Shown: in pieces, positions 44,535 to 56,022 of the stretch
How the letters are laid out: every line of letters starts with the position of its first letter
Position numbering within the stretch: the first letter of the stretch is position 1
Assembly (NCBI RefSeq): GCF_023699985.2
Contig: NC_069686.1
Location: forward strand, 5,649,843 to 5,713,842
Length of the DNA: 64,000 nt
Reading direction: 5' to 3'
Origin: Odocoileus virginianus
Lineage: Eukaryota; Chordata; Mammalia; Artiodactyla; Cervidae
Translations under genes and position numbers: made by a program
The notes under the pieces: model-generated
What the model saw: only the letters and a program-made list of their open reading frames with translations
Told to the model about the DNA's origin: nothing
Database searches by the model: none

Positions 44535-45589
44535 CCTTTCTAAATATTACATCTTGCTTTTATGCAAAACTTTTATATTATTTCTATAAATAGTTTAATA
44601 ATTTTACTTTTTGTGCTTATGACCAAACAAAGTTATTATTAGAGTCATCAAAGGCCCTGAAACAAAATTGTGATGTGATCAGGGTCACTTACCACTGCTA
44701 ATGCTCATTACAGTGTAACATTACCCAGTTTCCAAATACAATTTTCCTGTCTTTTAAAGCTCATGCAACTTGAGCTGCAAAAATATCTTATGAAAATATT
44801 GATTTAAGCTAAAAGCCCCATTGAGTAGAAGCTACAAAGGTACTACCCAGATAATGACTCATATATGGATATTTGTATGGAAAGGATTACAGGATTACTG
44901 TTTCAAAAATGATAGATGCAATACCAGCACCATTCCCCATCCCCACCAGCCTTTTCTTCCCATAACAAATACCCAAATATCATAGGAAAATTGTTAATAA
45001 TATACGGACTACAGTTGAACGATGACAAGCAGATGAGATGATTGAAGAAACAAGATTATATCAGCAAAGGAATGGAAGGGGACTGCCCTCGAAGGCAGAA
45101 GCACCACAGAGTGTTTTGTGTGTGCAAACTGATTACTGAACAGGAGTATCTAGAGAAAACCAAAAGACAGAGCTTTCTTATTGAAATAGTAGTTTCTAGG
45201 CAATTTATTCACAAATACTCACCACTACTCCTATATTATTGGAAGTAACAATGAGAATTGATGTCTTCCTATAAGAGAGCTTAGGCTGGCAATCAATGGC
45301 AGTGCTCTCTCAGATCAATAGAGACGCATGGGAGAAACCAAAAACAGTTGGGTTCATAAGACAACTGCTATGACTGCTTTCTTCAGCAATGTAACTCCTC
45401 CTTCTTTTGTAGAAAAACAGGTTAGTAAGAAGTTTAATGTATCATACCTGATTTAACAAGGGATATTTATCGTTTGCTCTTTTAGCTTCTGTCTTAATAA
45501 TGTAAGAATGTTTGAACACTTGAACTCTGATCTTCTTTTTTCCATTTTCAAAGTTAGAGATACCTAAATTTTTATTTCTACCCTCTTTA
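44535..45589. other. Unassigned AT-rich stretch
   Basis: About 1 kb. A 68-codon frame at 45042-45248 is unrecognised and I do not call it. No repeat family seen. Confidence 0.55.
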
Positions 45590-47340
45590 TTTTTTAGTAA
45601 ACTTTTTATTTTAGGAGAGTTTTAGATTTTCAGAAAAGTTGCAACAATTGTACAGACTCTCCACATACAGTTTTACCTAGTGTTATTAACATGATACATT
45701 TATCTCAACTAAGGAACCAGTATTGATAAATTGTTACTAATTAAAGGCCACACTCTGTTTAATTTTTTTAAAGTTTTTATTTAATGTCTTTTTTGTGTTC
45801 CAGAATCCCATCCAGTCTACCACATTATAGTTAGTCATACTTTGGCAACTTTTATTTGTGAAAGTTTCTCAGACTTACCTTATTTTCAATGACTTTGATG
45901 GTTCTGAAATGTTGTGGCAAAACTGTTGACATCCCCAATTACTAGATTTATCTGTTTATTCTTTCTGTTAATCAGTTTTTGCTTCATGTATTTTGACTGT
46001 GTTAGATGCATACATAGTTAGGATCATCATGTGTTGATGGAGAATTGGCTCCTTTGTGTTTACTTCACAGCTTTGTTCTCCCATAACTGTCCTCTTCTCC
46101 TTCATCTGAAATCAGCATAACCACTCCAGTCTTATTTTGATTAATATTAGGATATATTTTCTTCTCTCATCTTTTGCTTTTAACTTGTGTTGAATCTTTA
46201 CATTTAAACTGAATTTCTTGTGGACACATATAGTTGATTCTTGATTTTTTATCTCTTCTGGCAATTTTTGTCTTTTAATTGATGTGTTCACTCAGTTCAC
46301 ATTTAAAATGATAATAAGAACAATATTTTCAATTCTTTTGTTATAGATGTAGGAGTGACATTTTTAGGTCATACGATAATTATATGTTTAACTTTTGAGA
46401 AACCACCAAATATTTTTTTCAAAGTGACTATGTCATTTTACATTCCCACAAGCAATTAATGGGATTTCTAATCTCTGCAATTTTTTGTTAATATTTGTTT
46501 TCATTTCAGTCATTTTGATTTTGGTCTTTCAAGTCAGGGTGAATTGTTATCTAATTTGGTTTTGACTTACCATTCCCCTAACGTATAATTATGTTGAACA
46601 TATTTCCAGGTGCTGGGTCTTCATATACCTTCTAAGGCGAAATGCCTGCATAAGTACTTTGCCCACTTTTTAATTAAATACGTTGTTCATATTTTTAGTA
46701 ATAATTTGAAAGAGTTCTTTTTGTATTCTAGATACATGTTCCTCATTAGATATGTTTTGTGAATAGAACTCATTTTTCAGCTACCTTTCACTTTCTTGGT
46801 GGTACCCTTTGAAGCACACAAATTTTCAGTTTGATGTTTACCTTTTTATTCTTCTGTTGTTTGTTTGTTGCTTTTGGTATTATATCTAAACAGGCTTGCC
46901 TAATAAATGTCACAAACGTTTACTCCTATGTTTTCTTCTAAGAGTTTTATAATTCTTGATCTTATATTTTGCTCTGTGATCCTTTGTAGCTTAGTTTTCA
47001 TGTATAGTATAATGCAAGGGTCAACTCTAATCCTTTGCATATTGATATCCCATTGTCCTAACACTATTTGTTAGGAAATAAAATCTGATTTTTTTCCCTC
47101 ATTTTTCATAGATTCCTTGTCAAAAACAAATGAGTATAAATGTAACGGTGTGTTTCTGGACTCTCAGTCTGTCTCCATTGATATGTGTTTCTGTCCTATA
47201 CCAGTACCACACTATCTTACTGATTGCATCTTTGAAGTGATTTTGAAATGGGGAAGGGTGAGTGCAACTTTATTGTTCTGTTTCATAATTGTTTGACTAT
47301 TCCTTCATTGTTTCTTATATGCAACGTTTTACTTCCTGGT
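45590..47340 (-). mobile_element. Old L1 remnant, inverted
   Basis: Blocks in inverted order: taggagagttttagattttcagaaaagttgcaac near the 3' side, ttgcttcatgtattttgactg, catttaaactgaatttcttgtgg, ttttcttctaagagttttataattcttg, ccattgtcctaacactatttg, and attgatatgtgtttctgtcctataccagtaccac near 47200. These are inverted L1 3' UTR and ORF2 C-terminal landmarks. Divergence is high, and the subfamily (L1M-like) is a guess. No frame survives. Confidence 0.7.
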
Positions 47341-47469
47341 GCAGTCTTAGCATATCATTAAGTGGCTCTTTCAAGAGAATCTGAAAATAGAAATTTACAT
47401 CTTATTATCTGGAGACCTCAAAGCTATATGTGTTTCTTTTGAATTTATGAGCATTTATTTAGACTTTAT

Positions 47470-47763
47470 ATACGGAGAAGGCAATGGCACCCCACTCCAG
47501 TACTCTTGCCTGGAAAATCCCATGGACGGAGGAGCCTGGTGGGCTGCAGTCCATGTGGTCGCTAAGAGTCGGGCACGACTGAGCGACTTCACTTTCACTT
47601 TTTACTTTCTTGCATTGGAGAAGGAAATGGCAACCCACTCCAGTGTTCTTGCCTGGAGAATCCCAGGGACGGGGGAGCCTGGTGGGCTGCACACCCACCA
47701 GTCTGTGGGGTCGCACAGAGTCGGACACGACTGAAGCGACTTAGTAGGAGCAGCAGCAGCAGC
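47470..47763 (+). mobile_element. Bov-A2 SINE (dimer of A units)
   Basis: Two successive A units (47472-47580 and 47612-47735) share ggagaaggcaatggcac / ggagaaggaaatggcaac, cctggtgggctgc and gagtcgg[ac]cacgactg. They are joined by a cactttcactttttactttc linker and end in an agcagcagcag tail. No tRNA-like head, as expected for Bov-A2. agactttata and agactttctata flank it (47461-47470 and 47764-47775). Low divergence suggests a young copy. Confidence 0.93.
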
Positions 47764-48069
47764 AGACTTTCTATAACACTCCCTGGAGAGTCTAAATCAA
47801 CTTACATATTCAAAATGGTAACTTTTTCCAGCAATATGTGTAAATATTCACACTGAGAAGAATAAAGGTTGTAAATAGTTCACATCATTTCAAATAAAAT
47901 TTTGCTGCCTAATGATTTGCTTAAAATCTTCAGAATTCATGAACACTCTCATCTAGAGCTCTTCAGCTTCTGAAGTTGTAATTGATGTTCCTCATCACTT
48001 GTTGAGTACCTTCCTCAGACTGTCAGGTACTAACGAACAATACCAGCTCTGACAGCAACTAATTATTTT

Positions 48070-48281
48070 GCTGCTATTGTTTAGTCGCTAATTCGTGTTC
48101 AACTCTCTGCAACCCCATGGACTGTAGCCTTCCATGCTCCTCTGTCCATGATATTTCCCAGGCAAGAATACTGGAGTGAGTTGCCATTTTCTTCTCCAGA
48201 GAATCCACTGGACTGAGGGACTGAACCTCTGTTTCCTGCATTGCAGAGGAATTCTTTACCACTGAGCCACCTGGGAAGCTC
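48070..48281 (-). mobile_element. Bov-tA SINE (antisense) with target duplication
   Basis: Complete inverted copy from gctgctattgtttagtcgc to the head (taccactgagccacctgggaagc). aattatttt flanks it exactly (48061-48069 and 48282-48290). Confidence 0.95.
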
Positions 48282-48290
48282 AATTATTTT

Positions 48291-49871
48291 ATAAAATTAA
48301 AATTGTAATTGTAATTGAATTGTCTAATGTCTGTCACAACCACTAGACTTCAAACCTCTGAGTTCAGAAGCTAGCCTTGTCTACTATAGGCCTTTTGTGT
48401 GAGGGCCTAGTAGAGTGCCCCACATATAGTGATTTCTCACCACAGGGAACTTGTACTTACTAGTTCCTCTGTTGGAACAGTCCTGTGCCAGATCTTTATA
48501 TGACTAGTTACTTTTTACCCTTGAGTCTCAGTGTAAACAATATTTCCTCCAAGATAATGTGTGTGCATGGTTATTATGAAGCTTCTATAATATTTAATAA
48601 AAAGCACCTAATCTACCTTCTTAATAAAGTATATTTCAAAAGCAAATAATATTTCTTTATTAATTAAAAAGAATAAAAATAAATAAGTTATTTATTTTTT
48701 CTATAGATTTCCTCAATAATAGTCTTAAGCAAACATATCAATAGATGCCTTCAACTAGTAAGCACTTAGTATCAAGATCAATAAAAAGTCTTCAGGTATC
48801 ACTGATTAATTCCTTAAGATATTTTGCCATCATACATATTCAAGTAAGCCAATAAGTTTCTTATTGTAAACTGTGAATAAATGAGCCATAGAAGCCTCAA
48901 ATATACAGAAGTTAAATATATCATAATGACAGATATTAATGTTACTAAGTTATTATTAAAATTAACTAATTATCATTATACTAACTAATATTAATATTGC
49001 TGTTATTAATATTAACTGTTATTACTAATATTACTAAGATTCAAATATACTAAGTTAAATATATCATAATTACAGATACCAATATTCATATTAAAACTAC
49101 TTAAAATTTGCTGTCCTTTTTTTTTTTGCTGTCCTCTTTTAAACAAAACAATCAGTATCTCCAAAACAATACATACTCAGGATGCAACTGCAAATAATTG
49201 CAATGATATGGAAATGAAGGACAACTTTTTAGATCAATTTATGTGTCTATGTGGGTACTCTCAGATGTTCTGGGATTTTAAAGATGCATGTATGAAATTA
49301 TTAGAGAAAGGAGGTAACCACATAAACTATATATAAAACAATGGTCATTGACTTTAAAAAATGGTGTCATGCATAAAATTACTTCAAGTACAATAAACCT
49401 ATTGGACTCCTGAGTCCAGCAGGAAATTTAATATTGTTAGAGTTTGAATTTGAGAAATTTGTGACATATGATTTTAGGTTTTTTGTTAAGAAGAAGGCTA
49501 TTTACTTAGAAATAATTCAGCTCATTTAGATGATAAAGACAAACTATAAGATGACACTATAGTGAGAGCAACTATTGTTTTTTTCTGATACTGTTCAAAA
49601 TAAAGAAGAAGGAGTCATTATTTCAGTTTTCAAAGGGCCTTTAACTTTCCATGGGAAGTAAATGTGTAAAAATGTAAAACGGAACTTTGTTTAGTCTAAA
49701 AAGTATGATAGAAATGAGGACATCTTAGTTTACTTGTCTAGAAATAATGAGAATAAACTTTTCAAAGTTGAATATTAGTATTGTGCCTGTGCAGGTTTTC
49801 GATGCTGTCAGTTTTTAAATAATGACCTGCTAGGGGCAGGATTGTGGGAACCACGTAAGTAGTCTGTAAGG
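48291..49871. other. Unassigned, very AT-rich stretch with a diverged direct duplication
   Basis: A 38-39-base sequence starting tcaaatatac occurs at 48897-48935 and 49041-49078, about 143 bases apart. The (ATT/ATTA)-rich sequence between may be part of the duplicated unit. No gene or mobile element recognised. Confidence 0.55.
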
Positions 49872-49905
49872 ATACACGACTGAAGCGACTTAGCAGCAGC
49901 AGCGG
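49872..49905 (+). mobile_element. Bov-A2 3'-tail fragment
   Basis: cacgactgaagcgacttagcagcagcagc: the last bases of a Bov-A2 with its agc tail, strongly 5'-truncated. Confidence 0.8.
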
Positions 49906-49919
49906 CGAGGATGTGTGCG

Positions 49920-50117
49920 ATGTGAAAGTTGCTCAGTCGTATCTCTTTGGATCCCATGGACTGTAGCCTGCTCCTTGGTCCATGGGGATTCTCCAGGCAA
50001 GAATACTGGAGTGGGTTGCCATGTCCTCCCCCAGGGGATCTTTCCAACCCAGAGAACAAGTCCAGGTCTCCACATTGCAGGCAGATTCTTCACCATCTGA
50101 GCCACCAGAGGAGTCCA
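49920..50117 (-). mobile_element. Bov-tA SINE (antisense)
   Basis: Inverted copy from gatgtgaaagttgctcagtcg to the head (ttcaccatctgagccaccagaggagtcc). A short deletion (gtctgac missing after cagtcgt) is visible. It faces the tail fragment at 49872. Confidence 0.93.
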
Positions 50118-51715
50118 GTCTATAAGGAATTCACTGTTAATTTCTATTTCAATGGCATAGTTTATCTTGTAATTTCTCATTGGCTTGTGGATATGCAAGG
50201 AGATAGAAGTGGGAGCCTTTGAGTTCCTAAAATAATCCTATCTTCCTGACCAAGATCATTATTTATAAGAAACACGTGTGAAGCTTAATATGGTATAATT
50301 TGGGGGGGGGATCAAGAAGAGGGCTTGAAGATCACAGTGGCCAAATGCTTCCAAGATTTATAAAGATAAATAAAATTAGATGTCACAAACTTTAGACATA
50401 TGGTCCTGAGAAAATAATAATGTAGGACCCTTAGAAGCATTATGGAAGAAAAAAATAAAATAATAGTTTCTTTGAGAACAAATCATTAGGCCTGGTGAGC
50501 AGGGAATATTGAAAACATTGTGTCTAATTTTTCATCAACACTATCCATAAAGAAATCAGAATGTAAGGCTAAATAAAAGCAGTCATGCCAATTCTAAAGT
50601 TTTAATAGTTGATAAGTACTTGTGTGACGGCATATCTTTAAAAACATATCACAGTGCACATTACTTGTATTATCAGTAGCTCAGAGAAACCTTAGATGTG
50701 ATGGTTATCACACTTTCAGATGACAAGATTCTAGAAGGAGTGCAAACACAAAAATTCGTATGATATCCAGAGATAGAAATGGTGAGCTGATCTATCCATA
50801 CTGCATATAAAATATATAAAGTTCAAATTTTTGATAACGAGAGTTTGAACTAACAGTGGGCCAAATTTGAAATCTAACACAGCTAACACAGTAAAAGTTG
50901 AACAAAAAAAAAGATTAATAATCTAAAAGTAGCACAGGTGCATGCATAGAGAGATTTAAATTACCGTGACATTGAAAGGAATTAAAAGTCCATTTCTTGT
51001 TATACTTTAATTTTGTTTATTCCGCAACTACAAAAATCTATGAAATGGAGCATTTTATAAAAGAACATCAACTGAAAAGCAACTAATAAAATTCATCTTT
51101 CTTTTCCTGAAAATTTAATTAAATGTAATTTCTGTAGATAACTTTATCTTATATTTCATATGCAATAAGAAACATTGTAACAAGCCATCTCTCATTGTCA
51201 TTCACAGCTCATAATGAATGTCTATACAACATTAAATGAGAAAATTAAATGTAGCAGGAATATTTGAGGATTTAATTTAACATTATTATATAAAATTTTG
51301 TTTATTACCACTCTATGTAGGAAAAATTCATTGATGATTTATGGAAGATTTATATCCTTGAAATGATTGCACAAAGTGGAAGAGAGAAGTATGTGTTTTC
51401 TAGAATGGAACACCCCAGCCTTCATATTTTAGTCAAAAATTGCAATATATTTGACTTGAAAACTAAAGAATTTAGAAACCTGTATTTATGCATATATTCT
51501 TTTAAAGAATGTAGTACTATAATATCTCTGAAGAGCAAGAACTAATACAGCAAAAACTAATCTATTAACCAGATTACATGCAAAACAGTACTTAAAAACC
51601 GGTACCTAAGAAAACAAACCAAAAAAAGTACATATTTCACTGAAGTCAGTAATGTACCTTTTAGTTATTTCCAGCACTACTAATTTAAATGAAAAACATT
51701 TATATACCATGACTG
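50118..51715. other. Unassigned AT-rich stretch
   Basis: About 1.6 kb, including a run of nine G at about 50301-50309. Nothing recognised. Confidence 0.6.
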
Positions 51716-51825
51716 CATTTTGCGACCCCATGGACTATAGCCTGCCAGGCTCCTCTGTCCATGTAATTCTCCATGCAATAGTACTAGAGTGGGTAGCCAT
51801 TCCCTTCTCCAGGGAATCTTCCTGG
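51716..51825 (-). mobile_element. Bov SINE, left arm of fold-back pair (antisense)
   Basis: catttttgcgacccc-like start, tggactatagcctgccaggctcctctgtccatg, and the core up to cccttctccagggaatcttcctgg. No tRNA-like head follows; the sequence turns into a sense copy after about 12 bases. Confidence 0.88.
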
Positions 51826-51837
51826 AGTGACAATCAG

Positions 51838-51935
51838 GGAGTGACAATCCATAGTATTCTTGCCTGGAGAATCCCATGGACAGACCATGAGATCTCAAAG
51901 AGTTGGACACAACCGAGCAACTAACACTTTCACTT
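51838..51935 (+). mobile_element. Bov SINE, right arm of fold-back pair (sense)
   Basis: Starts in the core (agtattcttgcctggagaatcccatggacag) and runs to the 3' end (ttggacacaaccgagcaactaacactttcac). Together with the preceding arm it forms an inverted repeat lacking both heads. Confidence 0.88.
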
Positions 51936-52382
51936 TCCTGCTGCCATGAGTTTTACAATCCCATACTGACTAAACAAAAAGAGAATTATGAAGAATGCTT
52001 GTTTTATATATTAATATGTGGTAAAACTTTATAATCATTTATATCTATTAATTTTAAATTATATTTTCTACATAAAGTATAATTTTAAATAATTTATTTT
52101 ATTGCTTATTTAGTGGAAAAACAAAAGTTTTATAGTCATTGTCCCTTATTTCATGTTCCAGCCTTTTAACTCACTTATTTTGCATTTTATAAAATTGGAT
52201 TTGAAAGGGGCTAAAGGGCTTTATATAATTTTTTCCCTAGAATGCAGCATGGCCACACTGCATTCTGTGCTCACCTGCCGTTTAGGTAACCATGCAAAAA
52301 TATTTCCGGGATGCTCAGGAGAAATATCAATCTCTATTCCTTGAGTCTGAACATCAATATATGTGTTTTAGCAATATAAAGA
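51936..52382. other. Unassigned AT-rich stretch
   Basis: About 0.45 kb; an inexact short inverted match (gaatgcagcatgg / ctgcattc at 52241-52265) but no gene or element. Confidence 0.55.
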
Positions 52383-53622
52383 TTGCATTGGTCAGGGCTC
52401 TCCTGAGAAACAGAACAAATATGATATACATTTAAGTGGAAAAATATCTATCTCATGGAATTGGCTCACATGATTGCATGGGCTGGCAGCTTCAAAATTC
52501 CCAGAGAAATTTCCTAAGCTATAGACTCAGGGATAAGTTGATGATGCAATAATCTTCAGTCCAGAAACAATCTTAAAGCAGAATTCCTTCTTCCTCCAGG
52601 GGGCTTACTCTTTTCTATTAAGCCTCTCAACTGATTGGATGAAACTGCTGGGAAAAATATCAATAACCAGAGATACACAGATGACACCATCCTTATGGCA
52701 GAAAGCTAAAGAGCTTCTTGATGAAAGAGGACAGTGAAAAAGTTGGCTTAAAACTCAGTGTTCAGAAAACTAAGCACGACATCCAGTCCCATCACTTCAT
52801 GGCAAATAGATGGGGAAACAATGGAAACAGTGACAGACTTTATTTTGTTAGGCTCCAAAATCACTGCAGATGGAGACTGTAGCCATGAAATTAAAAGATG
52901 CTTGCTCCTTGAAAGAAAAGTTATGACCAACCCAGACAGCATACTAAAAAGCAGAGACATTACTTTCCAATGAAGGTTTGTCTAATCAAAGCTATGGTTT
53001 TTCCAGTAGTCATGTATGGATATGAATTGGACTCTCAAGAAAGCTGAGTGCTGAAAAATTGATACTTTTGAGCTGTGGTGTAGGAGAAGACTCTTGAGAG
53101 TTCCTTGGACTGCAAGGAGTTTCAACCAGTCCATTCTAAAGGAAATCAGTGCTGAGTATTCATTGGAAGGACTGATGCTGAAGCTGAAGCTCCAATACTT
53201 TGGCCACCTGATGCGAAGAACTTACTTCCTGGAAAAGACCCTGATGCTGGGAAAGATTAAAGGCAGGAGGAGAAGGGGATGACAGAGGATGAGATGGTTG
53301 GATGGCATCATCGATATGATGAACATGAGTTTGAGTAGACTCCAAGTGTTGTTGATGAACAGGGAAGCCTAGCATGCTGCAGTCCATGGGGTCACAAAGA
53401 GTCAGACATGATTGAGTGACAACTGAACAACGGATTGGATGATCGACTCACCTATATTTTGATGAAAATATGGAAATCTGCTACACTCAAAGTCTACCAA
53501 TTTAAATGTTAATAATGTCTTTAAAAATACCTTCACAGTAAAATGTAAACTGGTGTTTAATCAAAAGTATGGGCATTGTAGTCTAGCCAAGCTGAGATAT
53601 AACATTAAGTATCACAAATGCA
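52383..53622 (-). mobile_element. Ancient LTR-like dispersed repeat, split by a BovB
   Basis: Left piece (52383-52642): attggtcagggctctcctgagaaacagaac, ggaattggctcacatgattg, gactcagggataagttgatg, cctctcaactgattggatga. Right piece (53433-53622): actcaaagtctaccaatttaaatg, ccttcacag, actggtgtttaatc, ctagccaagctgagat. Read in minus sense this matches a common mammalian repeat that begins TGTGATGGTTAATTTTATGT and ends CCCTGACTAATACA, which I place with MaLR-like LTRs by recall. Family uncertain. Confidence 0.6.
52643..53432 (+). mobile_element. BovB 3' end nested in the ancient repeat
   Basis: 790 bases from just before the RT palm motif to the 3' end (gacatgattgagtgacaactgaac). gattggatga flanks it exactly (52633-52642 and 53433-53442). 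The catalytic motif reads YTDD (52674-52685). Frame breaks near 52700 and 53030; C-terminal blocks LKLQYFGHLMRRT and LEKTLMLGKIKGRRRRG are readable in 53094-53282. Confidence 0.96.
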
Positions 53623-54744
53623 AGTTCATTTCCCTGGGCAGGAGAAGATCCTGATTACTAATGTAGCATATTGTATTATTAAATTGATTTACTTAGTAAA
53701 GAAGATAGTTCCTCATGTTTAAGTATAAATAGGACCTTCCTTGCAGTCAGAGACTAACCCGATTTGGGTGCTGTTATCAGGTTTTTAGATGGGAATTATC
53801 TGAATCTAAGAAAGTTTGATTCTATACAATTTTAAAAAGTGTTACTTAATAAACTGAACTAAACTGAATGATGAAAAAAGAACAATAAACAGCACGTGGG
53901 AAAATAAGTTTTTGAGATTGCCTGTGGCAATTAATATCTCTTGCTCCTATGTTTCAAAAAACATGTGTTTTTTTTACAATATATAACCATTATTAAACTT
54001 CAAAGCCTTATATTCTTGAGGCTAAAAGAGATCACTTCTATTAAATTTATTTTTTTTGAATCTTCCAAACCACTGTGGTTATTCTCTTAATATATGGCAT
54101 GCACTTCAAATTTAGGTATCCAAAACTCTAACAAAAGTCCAGTGAATAGTTTTAAGACTTTGTATATCAGTTTGCAAACTTTCCAGACTTCAGTATATAT
54201 ATATAGTATATTTCCAATATGAGACTATATATTTAAATGCCCTTTATAGGAAATAAGCCATCATGTATGTGTGTCTGTGCATGTATGTGTTTATGTATGT
54301 CTGTGAATGTGTGTGTGTTTGTGTGTGTGTGTGTGTTGAGGTGTTGTCCATCAATCCTGAAATTATGTGAATTAGTCTACAATACTCTAGAAACTTAAAA
54401 AAATTCTTTTTTTTCAATATAAGAAATTTGTGGAAATATAATACATTTCTGGATTAATTTTACCTTTATTCCTGCTTCCAGAGGCCATAGTACCAGAGGC
54501 TGAAAGCTCATTTACACACAGATCCTCATAGACACTGCCATATCATAGAGCTGTCATGTTGGAATGATGTTAGACTCTCTCTGAATTGATCTGAAATGAC
54601 TTAAAAAGGTTCATCAATTAGAGGAAAACAAAATAATATTAAAGCCTAATTGTCAATATTGTGACTTACAAATAAAATGCTGGTGAAGTGTTTTAGATAA
54701 AATCTCAAAATCCAGTATCTCCCTGAATTTTTCCTTTCATTACT
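53623..54744. other. Unassigned AT-rich stretch with (TG)n
   Basis: Holds an imperfect (TG)n microsatellite at 54262-54336 and an AT run near 54195. No gene or dispersed repeat recognised. Confidence 0.6.
54262..54336. repeat. Imperfect (TG)n microsatellite
   Basis: tgtatg/tgtctg units grading into pure TG. Confidence 0.95.
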
Positions 54745-56022
54745 CTTTTTTTTTTTTTTTTTTTCTTGGTGTTAGTTCTAGAAGGTGTTGTAGGGCTTCA
54801 TAGAATCATTCAGCTTCAGTTTCCTTGGCATTAGTGGTTGGGGCATAGATTTGGATTACAGCGATATTGAATGGTTTGCCTTGGAGATGAGCAAAGATCA
54901 TTCTGTCATTTTTTGAGACTGCAGCCAAGTACTGCATTTTGGACTCTTAATGTTGACTATGAGGGCTACTCCATTTCTTCTAAGGGATTCTTGCCCACAG
55001 TAGTAGATATAAAGGTTATCTGAATTAAAATCACCCATTCTGGTCCATTTTAGCTCACTGATCCCTAAAATGTCAATGTTCACTCTTGCCATCTCCTATT
55101 TGACCACTTCTAATTTACCTTGATTCATGGACCTAACATTCCAAGTTCTCATGCAATATTGTTCTTTACAGCAGGAGACTTTACTTTCACCACCAGACAC
55201 ATCCACAACTGTGCATTGTTTCTGCTTTATCTTGGACTCTTCCTTCCTTCTAGAGCTATTTCTCCACTAATATATTTCTCCACTAGCTATCTCTCCAGTA
55301 ATATATTGGACAACTACTGACCTGGGAGTTCATCTTTCAATGTCATATCTTTTTGCCTTTTCGTACTGTTCATGGGTTTCGCAAGGAAACAATGCTAAAG
55401 TGGTTTGTCATTCCCTTCTCCAGTGGAACAATTTTTTTCTAGAACTCTCCACTATGACTCATCTGTTTTGGGTGGCTCTACATGGCATGGCTCATAGTTT
55501 CATTGAGTTAGACAAGGCTATGATCCATGTGATCAGTTTGGTTAGTTTTCTGTGATTGTGGTTTTCAATCTGTTTGCCTTCTGATGGATGAAGATAAGAG
55601 GTTGAGCAAGCTTCCTGTTGGGAAGGACTGCCTGTGGGGGACCTGGGCCTTGCTCTGGTGAGCAATGCCATGCTTAATTAATCTTTAATCCAATTTTCTG
55701 TTTATGGCTGGGGCTGTGTTCCCTCCCTGTAGTTTGGCCTGAGGCCAAACTGTGGTAGGGGTAATGGCAACCTCCAAAAGGACCTTTACCAGCATGATGC
55801 AGCCTCTAGTACTATAGTCAGTGCCATGATCCCATGGCAGGCCACTGTTGACCCATGCCTCCACCAGAGGCTCCCAGACACTCACAGGTAAGTCTGACTC
55901 AGTCTCTTGTGGGGTCACTGCTCATTTCTCCTGGGTCTTGGTGCACACAAGGTTTTGTTGTGCTCTCAAAGAGTCTGTTCCCCCAGTCCTATGGAAGGTC
56001 TGTAATCAAATCCTATTGGCCT
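54745..56022 (-). mobile_element. BovB 5' region and endonuclease, inverted segment
   Basis: The plus strand opens with a T run (54746-54764), then the inverted endonuclease coding (ctagaaggtgttgtagggcttc near 54779, tccattttagctcactgatccc near 55042) and a long 5' region up to about 56022. Endonuclease motifs DILGISELKWTRM and YIYYCGQESLRRNG are readable on the minus strand (54898-55092). The 5' region is longer than in the other copies here and includes a palindrome (55731-55751). It abuts a sense BovB 3' end head-to-head. Confidence 0.85.
55685..55918 (-). pseudogene. Open frame in the BovB-associated 5' region
   Basis: A 77-codon minus-strand frame (SDLPVSVWEPLVEAWVNSGL) lies upstream of the endonuclease in sense orientation. 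By recall, peptides of this type recur in spurious bovine gene models that contain BovB 5' sequence. Whether it is ever translated as an upstream ORF of the element is unknown; RTE elements generally have a dominant ORF2 and a small or absent ORF1. Confidence 0.35.
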
